From Candidatus Albibeggiatoa sp. nov. NOAA (GTDB taxonomy: Bacteria; Pseudomonadota; Gammaproteobacteria; Beggiatoales; Beggiatoaceae), in contig JAOXRS010000152.1 of assembly GCA_025800385.1 (NCBI GenBank), positions 62,001-126,000 on the forward strand: a stretch of 64,000 nt of DNA, written 5' to 3'. Numbering within the stretch: the first letter of the stretch is position 1; every line of letters starts with the position of its first letter. A program made the position numbers and the translations under genes. This document shows, in pieces, positions 8,934-17,708 of this stretch. Below the pieces are notes generated by a model. It did no database searches. It was given only the letters and a program-made list of their open reading frames with translations, and was not told the DNA's origin.

Positions 8934-10189
8934 ACATCTTCTAATTGATATAGTTGGCGGGCAATGTTAATCATATCATTACGGCCTTCATAACTAGCTT
9001 GGCGCAACTGACTACAGGGAGAATGAATCAGTTTATTGCCTAAAGTGTGTGCAACATACTCGATGACTTCGTGAGCAGGCTTACCATTGTCTAACATGCG
9101 TTTGGCTTTTTCGACTAACTCTTGTTGGGTTTGTTGGGTTTGCTCGCGTAAGTCTCGAATTGTATTCACTGCATCGAGTGACTTAAGCCAACCCATAAAA
9201 TGTGAAACTTGAGTGTCAATAATTTCTTCAGCTTGATGCGCCGCCTGTTCACGCGAACGTAGATTTTCCTGAATTACTTCATTTAAATCGTCCACCGTAT
9301 ACAAATACACATCAGGCAAATCGCCCACATCTTCAGCAATATCCCGCGGTACAGCAATATCAACCATGAAAATCGGTTTGTGCTTACGAATTTTAATAGC
9401 AGCTTTGACCATCTCTTTAGTCAGAATAGGCACAGGGCTGGCTGTTGATGCAATTACAATATCCGCTTCCGCCAAGTGCATGGGGATTTCTTCTAAAGTA
9501 ATCGCATAACCTGCAAATTCTTTGGCTAAAGTTCGCGCCCGCTCAACAGTACGATTGGCTACAATCATGCGGTCAAGTTGGTTTTCTGATAAATGCCGCG
9601 CGGCTAATTCAATGGTTTCACCCGCACCTAATAATAATGCTGTATTTTTATTTAATTCACCAAAAATTTGTTGTGCCAAACGTACGGCTGCAAATGCCAC
9701 AGATACAGGGCTGGATCCAATCGCTGTATCGGTACGCACTTGTTTCGCTACTGAAAAACTATGCTCGAATGCTTTGGTTAATAAACGCTTAATAGTTTTA
9801 GTTTCACGCGAAGTTTGATAAGCATCTTTTAATTGACCTAAAATCTGTGGTTCACCCAGCACCAATGAATCCAAACCACAGGCCACCCGCAATAAATGAT
9901 GGACTGCTTTTTGTGTATCTGTATAGGTGTATAAGTGTTTACGCAGCGCATCAGGCTTTACATTGTGATATTGACACAACCAATCAATGATTTTCTCGAC
10001 TTGGTTTATCGTGGCATGACAGTACAATTCAGTCCGATTACAAGTAGACACGATAACGGCTTCGTCAGCAATCTCATGCTCAAGGATTTCGTGCAAGGCA
10101 TGAGTCAAACGCTCTGGGGAAAAGGTAACTTGTTCACGGATAGCAACAGGGGCAGTGGTGTGGTTAAGGCCAATTGCAATTAATTGCAT
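8930..10189 (-). CDS. hemA: Glutamyl-tRNA reductase
   Basis: HemA reduces glutamyl-tRNA(Glu) to glutamate-1-semialdehyde with NADPH, the first committed step of C5-pathway tetrapyrrole synthesis. The 419-residue length is typical. Cys50 in VIVSTCNRTELY is the catalytic nucleophile, and GLNHTTAPVAIRE is the N-terminal signature. The NADPH domain has LLLGAGETIELAARHL and the helical dimerisation domain ends with KLIHSPCSQLR. In many gammaproteobacteria hemA is followed by prfA; here it runs convergently into the DUF502 gene with a 4-base overlap. The ATG at 10189 is the family start. Confidence 0.97.
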   Translation of the reverse strand: MQLIAIGLNHTTAPVAIREQVTFSPERLTHALHEILEHEIADEAVIVSTCNRTELYCHATINQVEKIIDWLCQYHNVKPDALRKHLYTYTDTQKAVHHLLRVACGLDSLVLGEPQILGQLKDAYQTSRETKTIKRLLTKAFEHSFSVAKQVRTDTAIGSSPVSVAFAAVRLAQQIFGELNKNTALLLGAGETIELAARHLSENQLDRMIVANRTVERARTLAKEFAGYAITLEEIPMHLAEADIVIASTASPVPILTKEMVKAAIKIRKHKPIFMVDIAVPRDIAEDVGDLPDVYLYTVDDLNEVIQENLRSREQAAHQAEEIIDTQVSHFMGWLKSLDAVNTIRDLREQTQQTQQELVEKAKRMLDNGKPAHEVIEYVAHTLGNKLIHSPCSQLRQASYEGRNDMINIARQLYQLEDV

Positions 10190-10261
10190 GGAAGTTCCAT
10201 TCGTTCAGTCATTTTTCAGTAAAACAAGCATTGTGCGAAAATCTGGGCTGAAATACAAGAT

Positions 10262-10891
10262 TTATTTAAAATGCGAGTTCAGGACGTTTACACCTTCCGC
10301 TTCTAGCATATGGACAAGGCGAATTAGAGGTAAGCCAATCACAGCCGTTGGATCACTGCCAATCATACGTTCTAGCAATGCAATGCCTAACCCTTCAGAT
10401 TTGAAGCTGCCTGAACAATTATACGGTTTGTCATGTTGTAAATAGTTTTCAATTTGATCTTTTGTTAATTCACGAAACTTAACCCCAAAACGTACAATAT
10501 CGACCTGTACTTTTCTTGTTTCAGTATTGAGTAAACATAAACCTGTTAAGAAATCGACTTGTTTACCGCTCATGGCTGAAAGCTGGTTCACTGCATTGTC
10601 ATGCGTGTGGGGTTTAGTCAAAATCATTTCACCTAACACCGCCACTTGATCTGAGCCAATCACAAGCGCTTGAGGGAATAGAGTTTGTGCTGCGCGGGCT
10701 TTTAATTCAGCAAGACGTTGCACTAAATCAGTTGCAGATTCGTTAACCAGTTGGGTTTCATCTACTTGAGGTGAAAAAGTATCAAATGGTAAATGTAGGC
10801 GTTCTAGGACGGATTTTCGGTAAGGTGATGATGAGGCTAAAACCAATTGGTGCGGGCAGGTAGTGGCTTGATTCTGATGAATAATAGTCAT
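10262..10891 (-). CDS. Maf/YceF family nucleotide pyrophosphatase
   Basis: Maf proteins hydrolyse non-canonical or modified nucleoside triphosphates (7-methyl-GTP in the YceF branch, dTTP/UTP in the YhdE branch) to the monophosphate. The signature LVLASSSPYRKSVLERLHLPF opens the domain, followed by VDET, IGSDQVA and the C-terminal YNCSGSFKSEGLG and LIGSDPTAVIGLPL-like block. The YNCSGSFKSEGLG form resembles the YceF branch. A TTG at 10915 would extend it by 8 residues; the ATG at 10891 is preferred although no clear ribosome-binding site precedes it. It lies 72 bp upstream of hemA on the same strand and may be co-transcribed. Confidence 0.93.
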   Translation of the reverse strand: MTIIHQNQATTCPHQLVLASSSPYRKSVLERLHLPFDTFSPQVDETQLVNESATDLVQRLAELKARAAQTLFPQALVIGSDQVAVLGEMILTKPHTHDNAVNQLSAMSGKQVDFLTGLCLLNTETRKVQVDIVRFGVKFRELTKDQIENYLQHDKPYNCSGSFKSEGLGIALLERMIGSDPTAVIGLPLIRLVHMLEAEGVNVLNSHFK

Positions 10892-11033
10892 GTATAAATT
10901 CGCTAACGCTTTCAATCAAAAAACCGTTTATGATAGGCAGCTTAATTTTTCTGTCAATAGATATTTGTTGATTTTATTTGGAGATAGTTATATCAGTAAA
11001 GAAAATTAATTAGGTTTATCATGTGTTGATGAT

Positions 11034-13484
11034 CTACATACTTTGAAAGATAGATTCAAGTTTTTTTGTTGGGCAAAGGTACTCATGACGGTATTCATGA
11101 TAAAACGGGCTGTGGCGACGAACAATAAAGTCACTAAAGCTAGTTGATCTACGCTTAGCACATAATTCTAAATGACTCACATCAACAAAATTGCTCTGTA
11201 AGTTAAATAACGCTGCACTAATATCAATATCAGGTGAACTGATTTCAACTAAACCATCAATCCCACCACCAGAAGATTCTGCATTGATAAAGTTATCTAA
11301 ACTGCCTTCCGCAAAATTATAAATACCTGTAGTGGTAATATTGAGCTGCCCGCCATTGCCTTGATTTGCTTGCGCTAGAATGCTGCCATTATCGAGAATG
11401 ACAAATTCACTTTTCACATCTAAGTTACCCGCATTACCTGTATTTTCTTGAACACTGGTTGTGATTTTGCCATCAGTCAGATGGAGTAATTTATCTGTAT
11501 TAATATTGATTTGTCCGCCACCGCCACTTATGGCTTCTGTTGTGATGAGGCCTTTATTAGATAACTGGATATTGTCATTAGCTGAAATGGTAATTGTGCC
11601 CGCATCGCCACCATCAATATCGGCAGTAGAGCTAGCATAAATACCACTGGTTGACTGGTTAATTTGGGTTGGAGAAAATAGTAACTTATAATATTTTTGG
11701 CTGAATGCTGGGTCATTTAGCTGAATTTGGGAAGCATCCCCACTAACAAAAATTGGTTCAGATACATCAATATTAATATCTCCCCCCTTAGCTGGGTTAT
11801 CTGTGCTGCTTATAATAATTGCCCCATCTTTAATAGTCAGAGAACCTGCTTCCAAGCTAATATTACCTGCATTGCCAGCTTTTGAGCCTTTGCTATTTGT
11901 ATAAATACCTGAGCCAAATCCATCTCTGTCTTCGCCATAGAGATTTACACCCGAAAGCTCCACAGCTTCTTTCACACGAATATTAATCTCTCCAGCAGCA
12001 CCACTTTGTATACCTTCAGTCGAAATAGAGCTAGTAGAAATAGTCCCTCCATCTTTGAGAACAAGTCGGTTAGCTTCTATTATTATACTCCCACCATTAC
12101 CACCTTCAATACCTTTAAAGCTAGGGTAAGAAGCTGAAGCAATCTTACTCTTATAGCCATCTATATCTGCTCCAGTAATCGTTAATGTCCCAGTTGCATA
12201 AATATCAACGTTGCCAGCTTGGCCTGAAGCATAGGTATCAGAACTGAGGTCAACTCCGTCAGCAAGCATAATATCTTTTGCTTTTATGATGATATCACCA
12301 GAGTTACCAGTACTGGACTCTTCTGCAGCCGCTTTAATTTGAGTACCTCCATCCTTCGCAAAGCCTGCTAATTCTAGTAATTGATTGGCTTGTATCGTAA
12401 TAATTCCAGCATGACCTTCACTGTATGTTTCAGTAATAATTTTGCTAGTATTCTTAAATTTAATTTGATTACCCTCTATTGAAATAGAGCCTGCATTACC
12501 AGTACCCTGTGTAATAGCAGAAACGTAAATATTTTCTGTAAACAAAACCTGATTAGCTTTAATTGCTAATGCTCCAGCATTGCCTTCACCATATGTTTCT
12601 GAACGAATAGCACTTTCATTTGTAAATAAAATACTATCAAATTGCATATCAATGGTGCCACCATTCTTCTCACCTAATGTTTTTGCATTAAGATCACTAT
12701 TATCAACAAAAAATTGTCCGCCACGAATAAAAATATATCCACTGCCTTCTCCACTTACATCTATTAATGACCCATTTGAAAGAGTGATATTACCTTGTAA
12801 GTTTGAAACCACAAAGTCATTATAAGTTGCAATAACTTCATTATTGAAATTAGTAGCACTAATCAAATTAATTTGTCCCATTGAAGCCTCGAGTTCGGCA
12901 CGATTCAAGTTAAGGCTACCCCCAATAAAAGATAAGTTTTTTGCATCGGGAACAATAAGCTTGCTACCTTCAACAGATAATGAAGCTGGTGTTTCGGAAA
13001 TAAATCCAAATGCTTCAATAATAGGAGTAGCTGTTAAAATATTGTTGTCAGGGTGTTGAGCATCAAAACGTCTACCATCGGAAAAACGTAAATAGTCGGC
13101 TGTACTGGCATGAAAAGAACCTTGAATATCCAACTGTGCATTTTCACCAAAGGCAATACCAGAAGGATTAAACAAGTAAACGTTGGCATTGGGGATTGTT
13201 GAGCGGATTGTGCCATTAATACTAGAAGGATTACCACTGGTAACACGAGCAAATATATTAGTAATAATACTGGATCCAGAAAAAGTAGCAGATTCAAAAT
13301 TTTGCAAATTAAATTTCTGAAAGCTATGAAAAAGATTGCCTCCATATTGTTGACCAAGATTTGCTTTAATTAAATAATCAGAGCCAGGTAAGGTAGCATT
13401 TATTCCAAGTGTACCATCAAATATAATTTCCGCACTTACATTTCCAACTGATAAAACCATTATCAGTAAAAATTGAAATTTCAT
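11034..13484 (-). CDS. Filamentous-haemagglutinin-type exoprotein (TpsA, two-partner secretion)
   Basis: 816 residues. A Sec signal peptide ending VSA precedes a TPS (haemagglutination activity) domain at about 20-270. This has the usual landmarks GGNLFHSFQKFNL, VTSGNPSSINGTIRS and NVYLFNPSGIAFGENAQLDI. The rest is a long right-handed beta-helix built from imperfect GxAGxIxIxA-type repeats (for example GNAGSISI, GHAGIITI, GQAGNVDI, GDAGTITI). The C-terminal 50 residues, which contain two Cys and are basic, may form a cap. Such proteins cross the outer membrane through a TpsB partner; none is encoded next to it. It is probably a surface adhesin or matrix protein. About 390 bp with no gene lie upstream. 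Confidence 0.88.
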   Translation of the reverse strand: MKFQFLLIMVLSVGNVSAEIIFDGTLGINATLPGSDYLIKANLGQQYGGNLFHSFQKFNLQNFESATFSGSSIITNIFARVTSGNPSSINGTIRSTIPNANVYLFNPSGIAFGENAQLDIQGSFHASTADYLRFSDGRRFDAQHPDNNILTATPIIEAFGFISETPASLSVEGSKLIVPDAKNLSFIGGSLNLNRAELEASMGQINLISATNFNNEVIATYNDFVVSNLQGNITLSNGSLIDVSGEGSGYIFIRGGQFFVDNSDLNAKTLGEKNGGTIDMQFDSILFTNESAIRSETYGEGNAGALAIKANQVLFTENIYVSAITQGTGNAGSISIEGNQIKFKNTSKIITETYSEGHAGIITIQANQLLELAGFAKDGGTQIKAAAEESSTGNSGDIIIKAKDIMLADGVDLSSDTYASGQAGNVDIYATGTLTITGADIDGYKSKIASASYPSFKGIEGGNGGSIIIEANRLVLKDGGTISTSSISTEGIQSGAAGEINIRVKEAVELSGVNLYGEDRDGFGSGIYTNSKGSKAGNAGNISLEAGSLTIKDGAIIISSTDNPAKGGDINIDVSEPIFVSGDASQIQLNDPAFSQKYYKLLFSPTQINQSTSGIYASSTADIDGGDAGTITISANDNIQLSNKGLITTEAISGGGGQININTDKLLHLTDGKITTSVQENTGNAGNLDVKSEFVILDNGSILAQANQGNGGQLNITTTGIYNFAEGSLDNFINAESSGGGIDGLVEISSPDIDISAALFNLQSNFVDVSHLELCAKRRSTSFSDFIVRRHSPFYHEYRHEYLCPTKKLESIFQSM

Positions 13485-13870
13485 ACTGTATTTGATCCTT
13501 TTGCAGTTTTACTGATATACACTATACTTTTATACAAAAAACATTAATTATTTTTAATTAACAGCCTTTCTGTATCATGTGAAAAATTGATATAAAAAAT
13601 AGACTACAGCAGATTAACTTTAGGGGGGGTGTTCTCAATTAGCTACATAATACTTTGAATTTAAAAGATAAAACCAAACAATTATTAAAGGTGAATGGTT
13701 TTGAAGTTGTTGATATCTTAAATATTTTTAGCTCTTTTGAGTTTAATTGAGAAGACTCCCTAAGTAATAACCATGTCTCTTATTTTAAATTTCCTAAAAA
13801 ATTAAACACCCTATCTATTTTTAATAATCAATTGCATCAGTTGCTACATATTGAATCACATTTACAGTAG
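13485..13870. other. 386-bp gap holding a possible miniature element
   Basis: No gene of normal length is visible. It contains the terminal-inverted-repeat element listed at 13620-13763 and the promoter region of the exoprotein gene. Base composition is strongly AT-rich apart from a run of seven G at 13623-13629. Confidence 0.6.
13620..13763. mobile_element. Candidate MITE or IS remnant bounded by inverted repeats
   Basis: The left arm (13620-13641) begins TTAGGG and ends TTCTCAATTA. The right arm (13744-13763) is its imperfect inverse, TAATTGAGAA followed by GACTCCCTAA. The innermost 10 bases are a perfect match, and the outer TTAGGG/CCCTAA also pair. The 102 bp between them contain a stop-free reading stretch of about 30 codons on the plus strand (encoding LKVNGFEVVDIL among others), which could be the relic of a transposase end. 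No convincing target-site duplication is visible. The distance and sequence fit a small non-autonomous element, but a regulatory inverted repeat is possible. Confidence 0.4.
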
Positions 13871-14473
13871 TTAACATGCACAAGCCTCTTTTTTACGGTG
13901 CACACATCCACAATATTGTTGTGGTTCCTCTAATTGACATTGTGCTCTTATTTCTTTACATGTCTTATGATCTTTATCACAAGTACCCTTATCTATATCA
14001 AAAGATAATTGACGTAGAGGTTTCAGTGTCGCACGACATAATGCAGTTTTGTAAGCTGACTCGGTAGAGAGCCACTCCTTCCCTTTTGAAAAAGCCTTTT
14101 CTAAAGCTAAGTTGATTTGTTCTTGGGCTGCTATCAGGTCTTCTTTTTTGAATGGTTCTTCTGTATCAAATGCTCGATTAAGCTTTTTGTTGGCTTTTAT
14201 AAGCTTTTTCATACATGCAGACCACTTTTCAAATTTTTCTGAATCTGAGCCTTTATCCAATTCATTAAATTGTTTCTGAAGAGCTTTAGCACGAACCTCG
14301 ACTTTTAGAGCAATCGAGTCTTTATCACCAGTTGCAGGGGAAGAATAAGCATCTTCCATTATTGGTAAATTACATGACCCAATATCTGCTGCAGAAAGTT
14401 GTTGCATCCAGCTGAAGATTAGTAACATTAAAAAAAAACGTTTATCAAAAAATTGCATATTTCTTAACCTCAC
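13871..14473 (-). CDS. Exported Cys-rich protein of unknown function
   Basis: I do not recognise this 200-residue protein. The N-terminus (RFFLMLLIFSWMQQLSAAD) is a signal peptide. The middle (about 55-155) is charged and probably helical. The last 50 residues hold eight Cys, ending YCGCVHRKKEACAC, suggestive of disulfides or metal binding. The GTG start at 14473 shares bases with the TGA of the upstream caspase-like gene (GTGA overlap), so the two are translationally coupled and likely act together. An ATG five codons later (14458) is an alternative start that keeps the signal peptide. A partner, inhibitor or structural role beside the caspase-like protein is inference. Confidence 0.6.
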   Translation of the reverse strand: MRLRNMQFFDKRFFLMLLIFSWMQQLSAADIGSCNLPIMEDAYSSPATGDKDSIALKVEVRAKALQKQFNELDKGSDSEKFEKWSACMKKLIKANKKLNRAFDTEEPFKKEDLIAAQEQINLALEKAFSKGKEWLSTESAYKTALCRATLKPLRQLSFDIDKGTCDKDHKTCKEIRAQCQLEEPQQYCGCVHRKKEACAC

Positions 14474-17001
14474 TTATCCATGGCCATAGAGGTAGGCTTA
14501 ATAGTGGTTCTGAATATAAAATCACCATTCCCACTCACACTATACTTAGGATTTTGGTTAGCACTATTCATAGCTACCTTAATTTGATCAAACAGTTTGC
14601 GTGCAGTAAACATTTCATAACGTGCAAACTCTTTCTTCTCAGAATGATTTAATGGTGATCTTAGCGCATTTATAAAAGCCTGACCAAAGATACCATCATC
14701 TACAGCTTCCTCATTGCCTGAAGATATAACGACATGAGACTGGCTTCGTAAATCTCTTATAATAGTATCTTCATAACTAGGATGAATAGAAGCAGAAAAC
14801 GGGTCTGCATTTGTCTTTTCCCTCATGTAAACAGAATCATTGAGGTCATTTGCAGTAAAATCACAACTATCAGAAACAACAAGCACTTTTTGAGCTTGAC
14901 TTTCCTTCATAGCAATACCAAGTTTTTCCATTTGAACTTGAGAGTTATTAGCAGCAGCTTCCCAATAAGCATGTCTACCATCACCACCTCCATGTCCTGT
15001 ATAATAAATCAGCACGACATCTCGTTTTGTCGCATTTTCAAGTAGAGTTGTATAAGCATCTTCGATACTATCCTGAGTTGCCTCTTCATCTATTAACAGC
15101 TTGACTGACTTAAACCCATAGTCATATTCTAAAATATCAGCTATCTGTTGAGCTTCTTCGGCAGGTTTATCCAAGTCTTTAGCATAAGAACCATATTCGC
15201 CAATACCGATAACTAAAGCATGATAATTAATACATTTATACAATGTGTTTTCCACATCTAATTTCCATTGATAGAGGTCTGCCTTTGCCTTTTTCATTTC
15301 CCTAGTTAAAGCCATTTTCAAATTAACAGAGGTATCAGCATTAAGGGTTTTGCTATCAATCAACATGTTGGATGCTTGCCTCCAGATTTTAAAATCAGAA
15401 TAAATCGAAGACAAAAAAGAACCTTTAACATGACTCAATATATCAAAGTACTCATCTACATAATCACAGTAATGTATAGTCGAGTTATCGTTTGCTACTT
15501 GTCTTGGAGCATATTGAGTATTCGTCTCTTTATCAACATGATCAGGATAAGGTGTAATTAGGTTTTTCTTGTCTGCTAAAGTGCCATGCATATTATGTCG
15601 AATTTGTTTTTCAGTACGAGCAACATTCCAAATACGAACTTCATCAAGTGCTCCCGTCAAGTGTTCCCCTTTTGTAGAATAGGAACTACCAATTATTAAC
15701 ATTTGATCTTCCACCTCATCTAAGGGTTTTTCTGTAATTGCTGTCATTCGTGCTTTTGCATCGTTTTCAGCTTCCATTATTTTTGCTATTGCATCTTTTT
15801 CAACTGCGGCTATTGCATCGTTTTCAGCTTCCATTATTTCTGCTATTGCACCTTCTTCAATTGCTTTTATTCGTGCTATTACATCTTTTTTAGCTGTTTC
15901 GATTTTTTTCTCAGCTTCCTTTATTTTTGCTCTTGCATCTTCTTCAGCTCCCATTACTTCTGCTTCACCTCCTGTTATTCCTTCTGTTATTCCTTCTCCT
16001 ACTGCTTCTCCAACTAATACCATATATTCTTCATTTGCTCTCATTTCTTCTTCAAGTGCAGATACTTTTATTTTTGCTTCATCTGCTGTTATTTCTCCTG
16101 TTTTTTCTTTAACTGCGACTGCAATTTTTTGTTTGGCTAATATTGCAGCATTCTCCACTTTTATTTCAGATATTAATGAAACGCGTGTCGATATTTGTAA
16201 TTCAGCTTCAATCATTCTTGTGAGCGTTATTTCTGAAGAAGGTATTTTTTGTAAGAAGTACCCATCAAGATAAAAACTTACATCTTCATTCTCATCTAAT
16301 ACCACTGCAATATGATACCACCTCCCCTCAGACAGCTTTAATGGTTCTGTTGTTTCATATTGAATATCATTGCTAATAAAATGCAACCGAGAATTGCTTA
16401 AGCCAAAACTCTTTACTCCATCAGCAGAAACAACTTTTTGAGTACCATTTAAAGTATCTGGCTTTATCCACGCTTCTATAGTGAAACTGCCGTTCCAGTC
16501 AAATTCTTGTGCGGGATTGATCTTCTTATGATCATTTCCGTCAAACTCTAAAATGAAATTATTTTCTCGATCAAGCATTGATTGTTGACTGGAATTTTTA
16601 GGTTTTACAAATGACTCTTGAGAAGGGATAGACTGTCCTTCTAACTTACACAGGGAACGACCTAGAGTAGTAATAGTATCATCTTCGAATATTTTACACT
16701 TGTAACCTATTCCCCCCATTGAGCCACCACCTTCAATACGGGCAATTTCCCATCGCCCTAATGCACTACATGCTGATGCCTTATTAGCTTTAATATCATT
16801 AGCAGATGCCAAAACATAATTACCATCAGTCTGTAAAACACTTTTTTCTGGACATTTATAAGCTACATTACTACCTTCGTTGCTATTTATTACAAGACTA
16901 TTAACTACCAAAAAATCTGGAGAATTATCAGCATTGGCACTCATAGTTATACTAAACATTATAAAATACCAAAATGCTTGATATTTTTTGCTTTTAAGCA
17001 T
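14470..17001 (-). CDS. Exported LamG / caspase-like (peptidase C14) protein with inserted coiled coil
   Basis: 843 residues from the ATG at 17001; GAGGAG lies 8 bp before it, better than a GTG at 17010. A signal peptide ends about ANA. Residues 45-120 form a small Cys-containing domain. A concanavalin-like LamG domain begins at about 148 (FILEFDGND, FTIEAWIKP, RWYHIAVVLDE, VSFYLDG). It is interrupted at about 261-430 by an Ala/Glu/Lys-rich coiled coil with repeated IMEAENDA units. It then resumes with IGSSYSTKGEHLTGALDEVRIWN. The caspase-like domain (about 595-740) has the His/Cys dyad in YYTGHGGG (His670) and VVSDSCDFT (Cys713), so it should be active. Such metacaspase-type folds cleave after basic or acidic residues; the target is unknown. 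Export of a caspase-like enzyme is unusual. It is coupled to the Cys-rich gene downstream. Confidence 0.82.
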   Translation of the reverse strand: MLKSKKYQAFWYFIMFSITMSANADNSPDFLVVNSLVINSNEGSNVAYKCPEKSVLQTDGNYVLASANDIKANKASACSALGRWEIARIEGGGSMGGIGYKCKIFEDDTITTLGRSLCKLEGQSIPSQESFVKPKNSSQQSMLDRENNFILEFDGNDHKKINPAQEFDWNGSFTIEAWIKPDTLNGTQKVVSADGVKSFGLSNSRLHFISNDIQYETTEPLKLSEGRWYHIAVVLDENEDVSFYLDGYFLQKIPSSEITLTRMIEAELQISTRVSLISEIKVENAAILAKQKIAVAVKEKTGEITADEAKIKVSALEEEMRANEEYMVLVGEAVGEGITEGITGGEAEVMGAEEDARAKIKEAEKKIETAKKDVIARIKAIEEGAIAEIMEAENDAIAAVEKDAIAKIMEAENDAKARMTAITEKPLDEVEDQMLIIGSSYSTKGEHLTGALDEVRIWNVARTEKQIRHNMHGTLADKKNLITPYPDHVDKETNTQYAPRQVANDNSTIHYCDYVDEYFDILSHVKGSFLSSIYSDFKIWRQASNMLIDSKTLNADTSVNLKMALTREMKKAKADLYQWKLDVENTLYKCINYHALVIGIGEYGSYAKDLDKPAEEAQQIADILEYDYGFKSVKLLIDEEATQDSIEDAYTTLLENATKRDVVLIYYTGHGGGDGRHAYWEAAANNSQVQMEKLGIAMKESQAQKVLVVSDSCDFTANDLNDSVYMREKTNADPFSASIHPSYEDTIIRDLRSQSHVVISSGNEEAVDDGIFGQAFINALRSPLNHSEKKEFARYEMFTARKLFDQIKVAMNSANQNPKYSVSGNGDFIFRTTIKPTSMAMDK
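15758..15839 (-). repeat. Internal direct repeat in the coiled-coil segment
   Basis: A 25-base unit at 15758-15782 recurs exactly at 15815-15839, a 57-bp (19-codon) period, and encodes the repeated EIMEAENDA-type heptads. Looser copies of the same GCTATTGC/TTCAGC pattern extend to about 15960, so the coiled coil seems to have grown by in-frame tandem duplication. Confidence 0.7.
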
Positions 17002-17708
17002 GTTTTTCACTCCTCAAATTGATTAACAATGGTCTAATAATCTTTAGGATAAAAAGCTTTACAGCCTGATTAGTCTATTTTTTATGGCTATTTACTAGTA
17101 ATATTAAAGGAAACGGCTTTTTTAACTATTAAAATAATTATGGATTATAATTTAACCTTAAGATGTATTCAATAATTAAATAAATGAAATTAATTTTTTA
17201 CAATAAGCTATTGTAATTACTATTAACATTTTTAAAAAATAACAGATTATGCTATTGTATATAGTTAGAATATATAAATATTGCTGGCAAGAATAAATAC
17301 ATTTGATCATCAAGTTAAAATATAAGACTAACCCTATAATTAGTAAAGAAAAGCCAATAATATTGCAAGTTGTATATTGAAATAAAAAAACAGTAACCTA
17401 CAATACGAAAAGGTAGTCTAAATTCTTGATAATTCTGTATATAAAACTTTTATATTAATAAAGTAATAAGCTGGAAAGTTTTTCAAGGAAAATATTATTG
17501 GAATAAAATGCCATATGATAGAGAAGATATTAAGAATAAAGAACAGTTGATCGCCATTATCACAAAGGAATGGTTCAGAGAATTGGACTATATAATTAAA
17601 GGTATTTTGTTATAAAAATAGATAATATGTCTGATTAAATCTAAACTTCATTTCGAAAATATTAGAGAGAACTACCAATTTTAAAACATCAGTAGTTCCA
17701 GTCATTGT
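17002..17708. other. 707-bp gene-poor, very AT-rich stretch
   Basis: Apart from a possible 35-codon frame at 17508-17615, no coding region, RNA gene or clear repeat is visible. It separates the accessory island from the housekeeping block that begins with the GST gene. It could be the remains of decayed genes. Confidence 0.6.
17508..17615 (+). CDS. Possible 35-residue small ORF or gene remnant
   Basis: The ATG at 17508 is preceded by AAGGAAA at 17486-17492. The frame encodes a short charged peptide beginning MPYDREDIKNKEQL and ending in TAA at 17613-17615. It has no recognised family. It may be a true small protein, the N-terminal leftover of a larger gene, or chance; the rather ordinary amino-acid make-up within a strongly AT-rich region is the only point in its favour. 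Confidence 0.25.
   Translation: MPYDREDIKNKEQLIAIITKEWFRELDYIIKGILL

Noticed and set aside
15927-16112. Leu-rich plus-strand ORF
   Set aside because: It is the reverse frame of the Ala/Glu-rich coiled coil in the caspase-like gene; the Leu repeats merely mirror the GAA/GCA-type codons.
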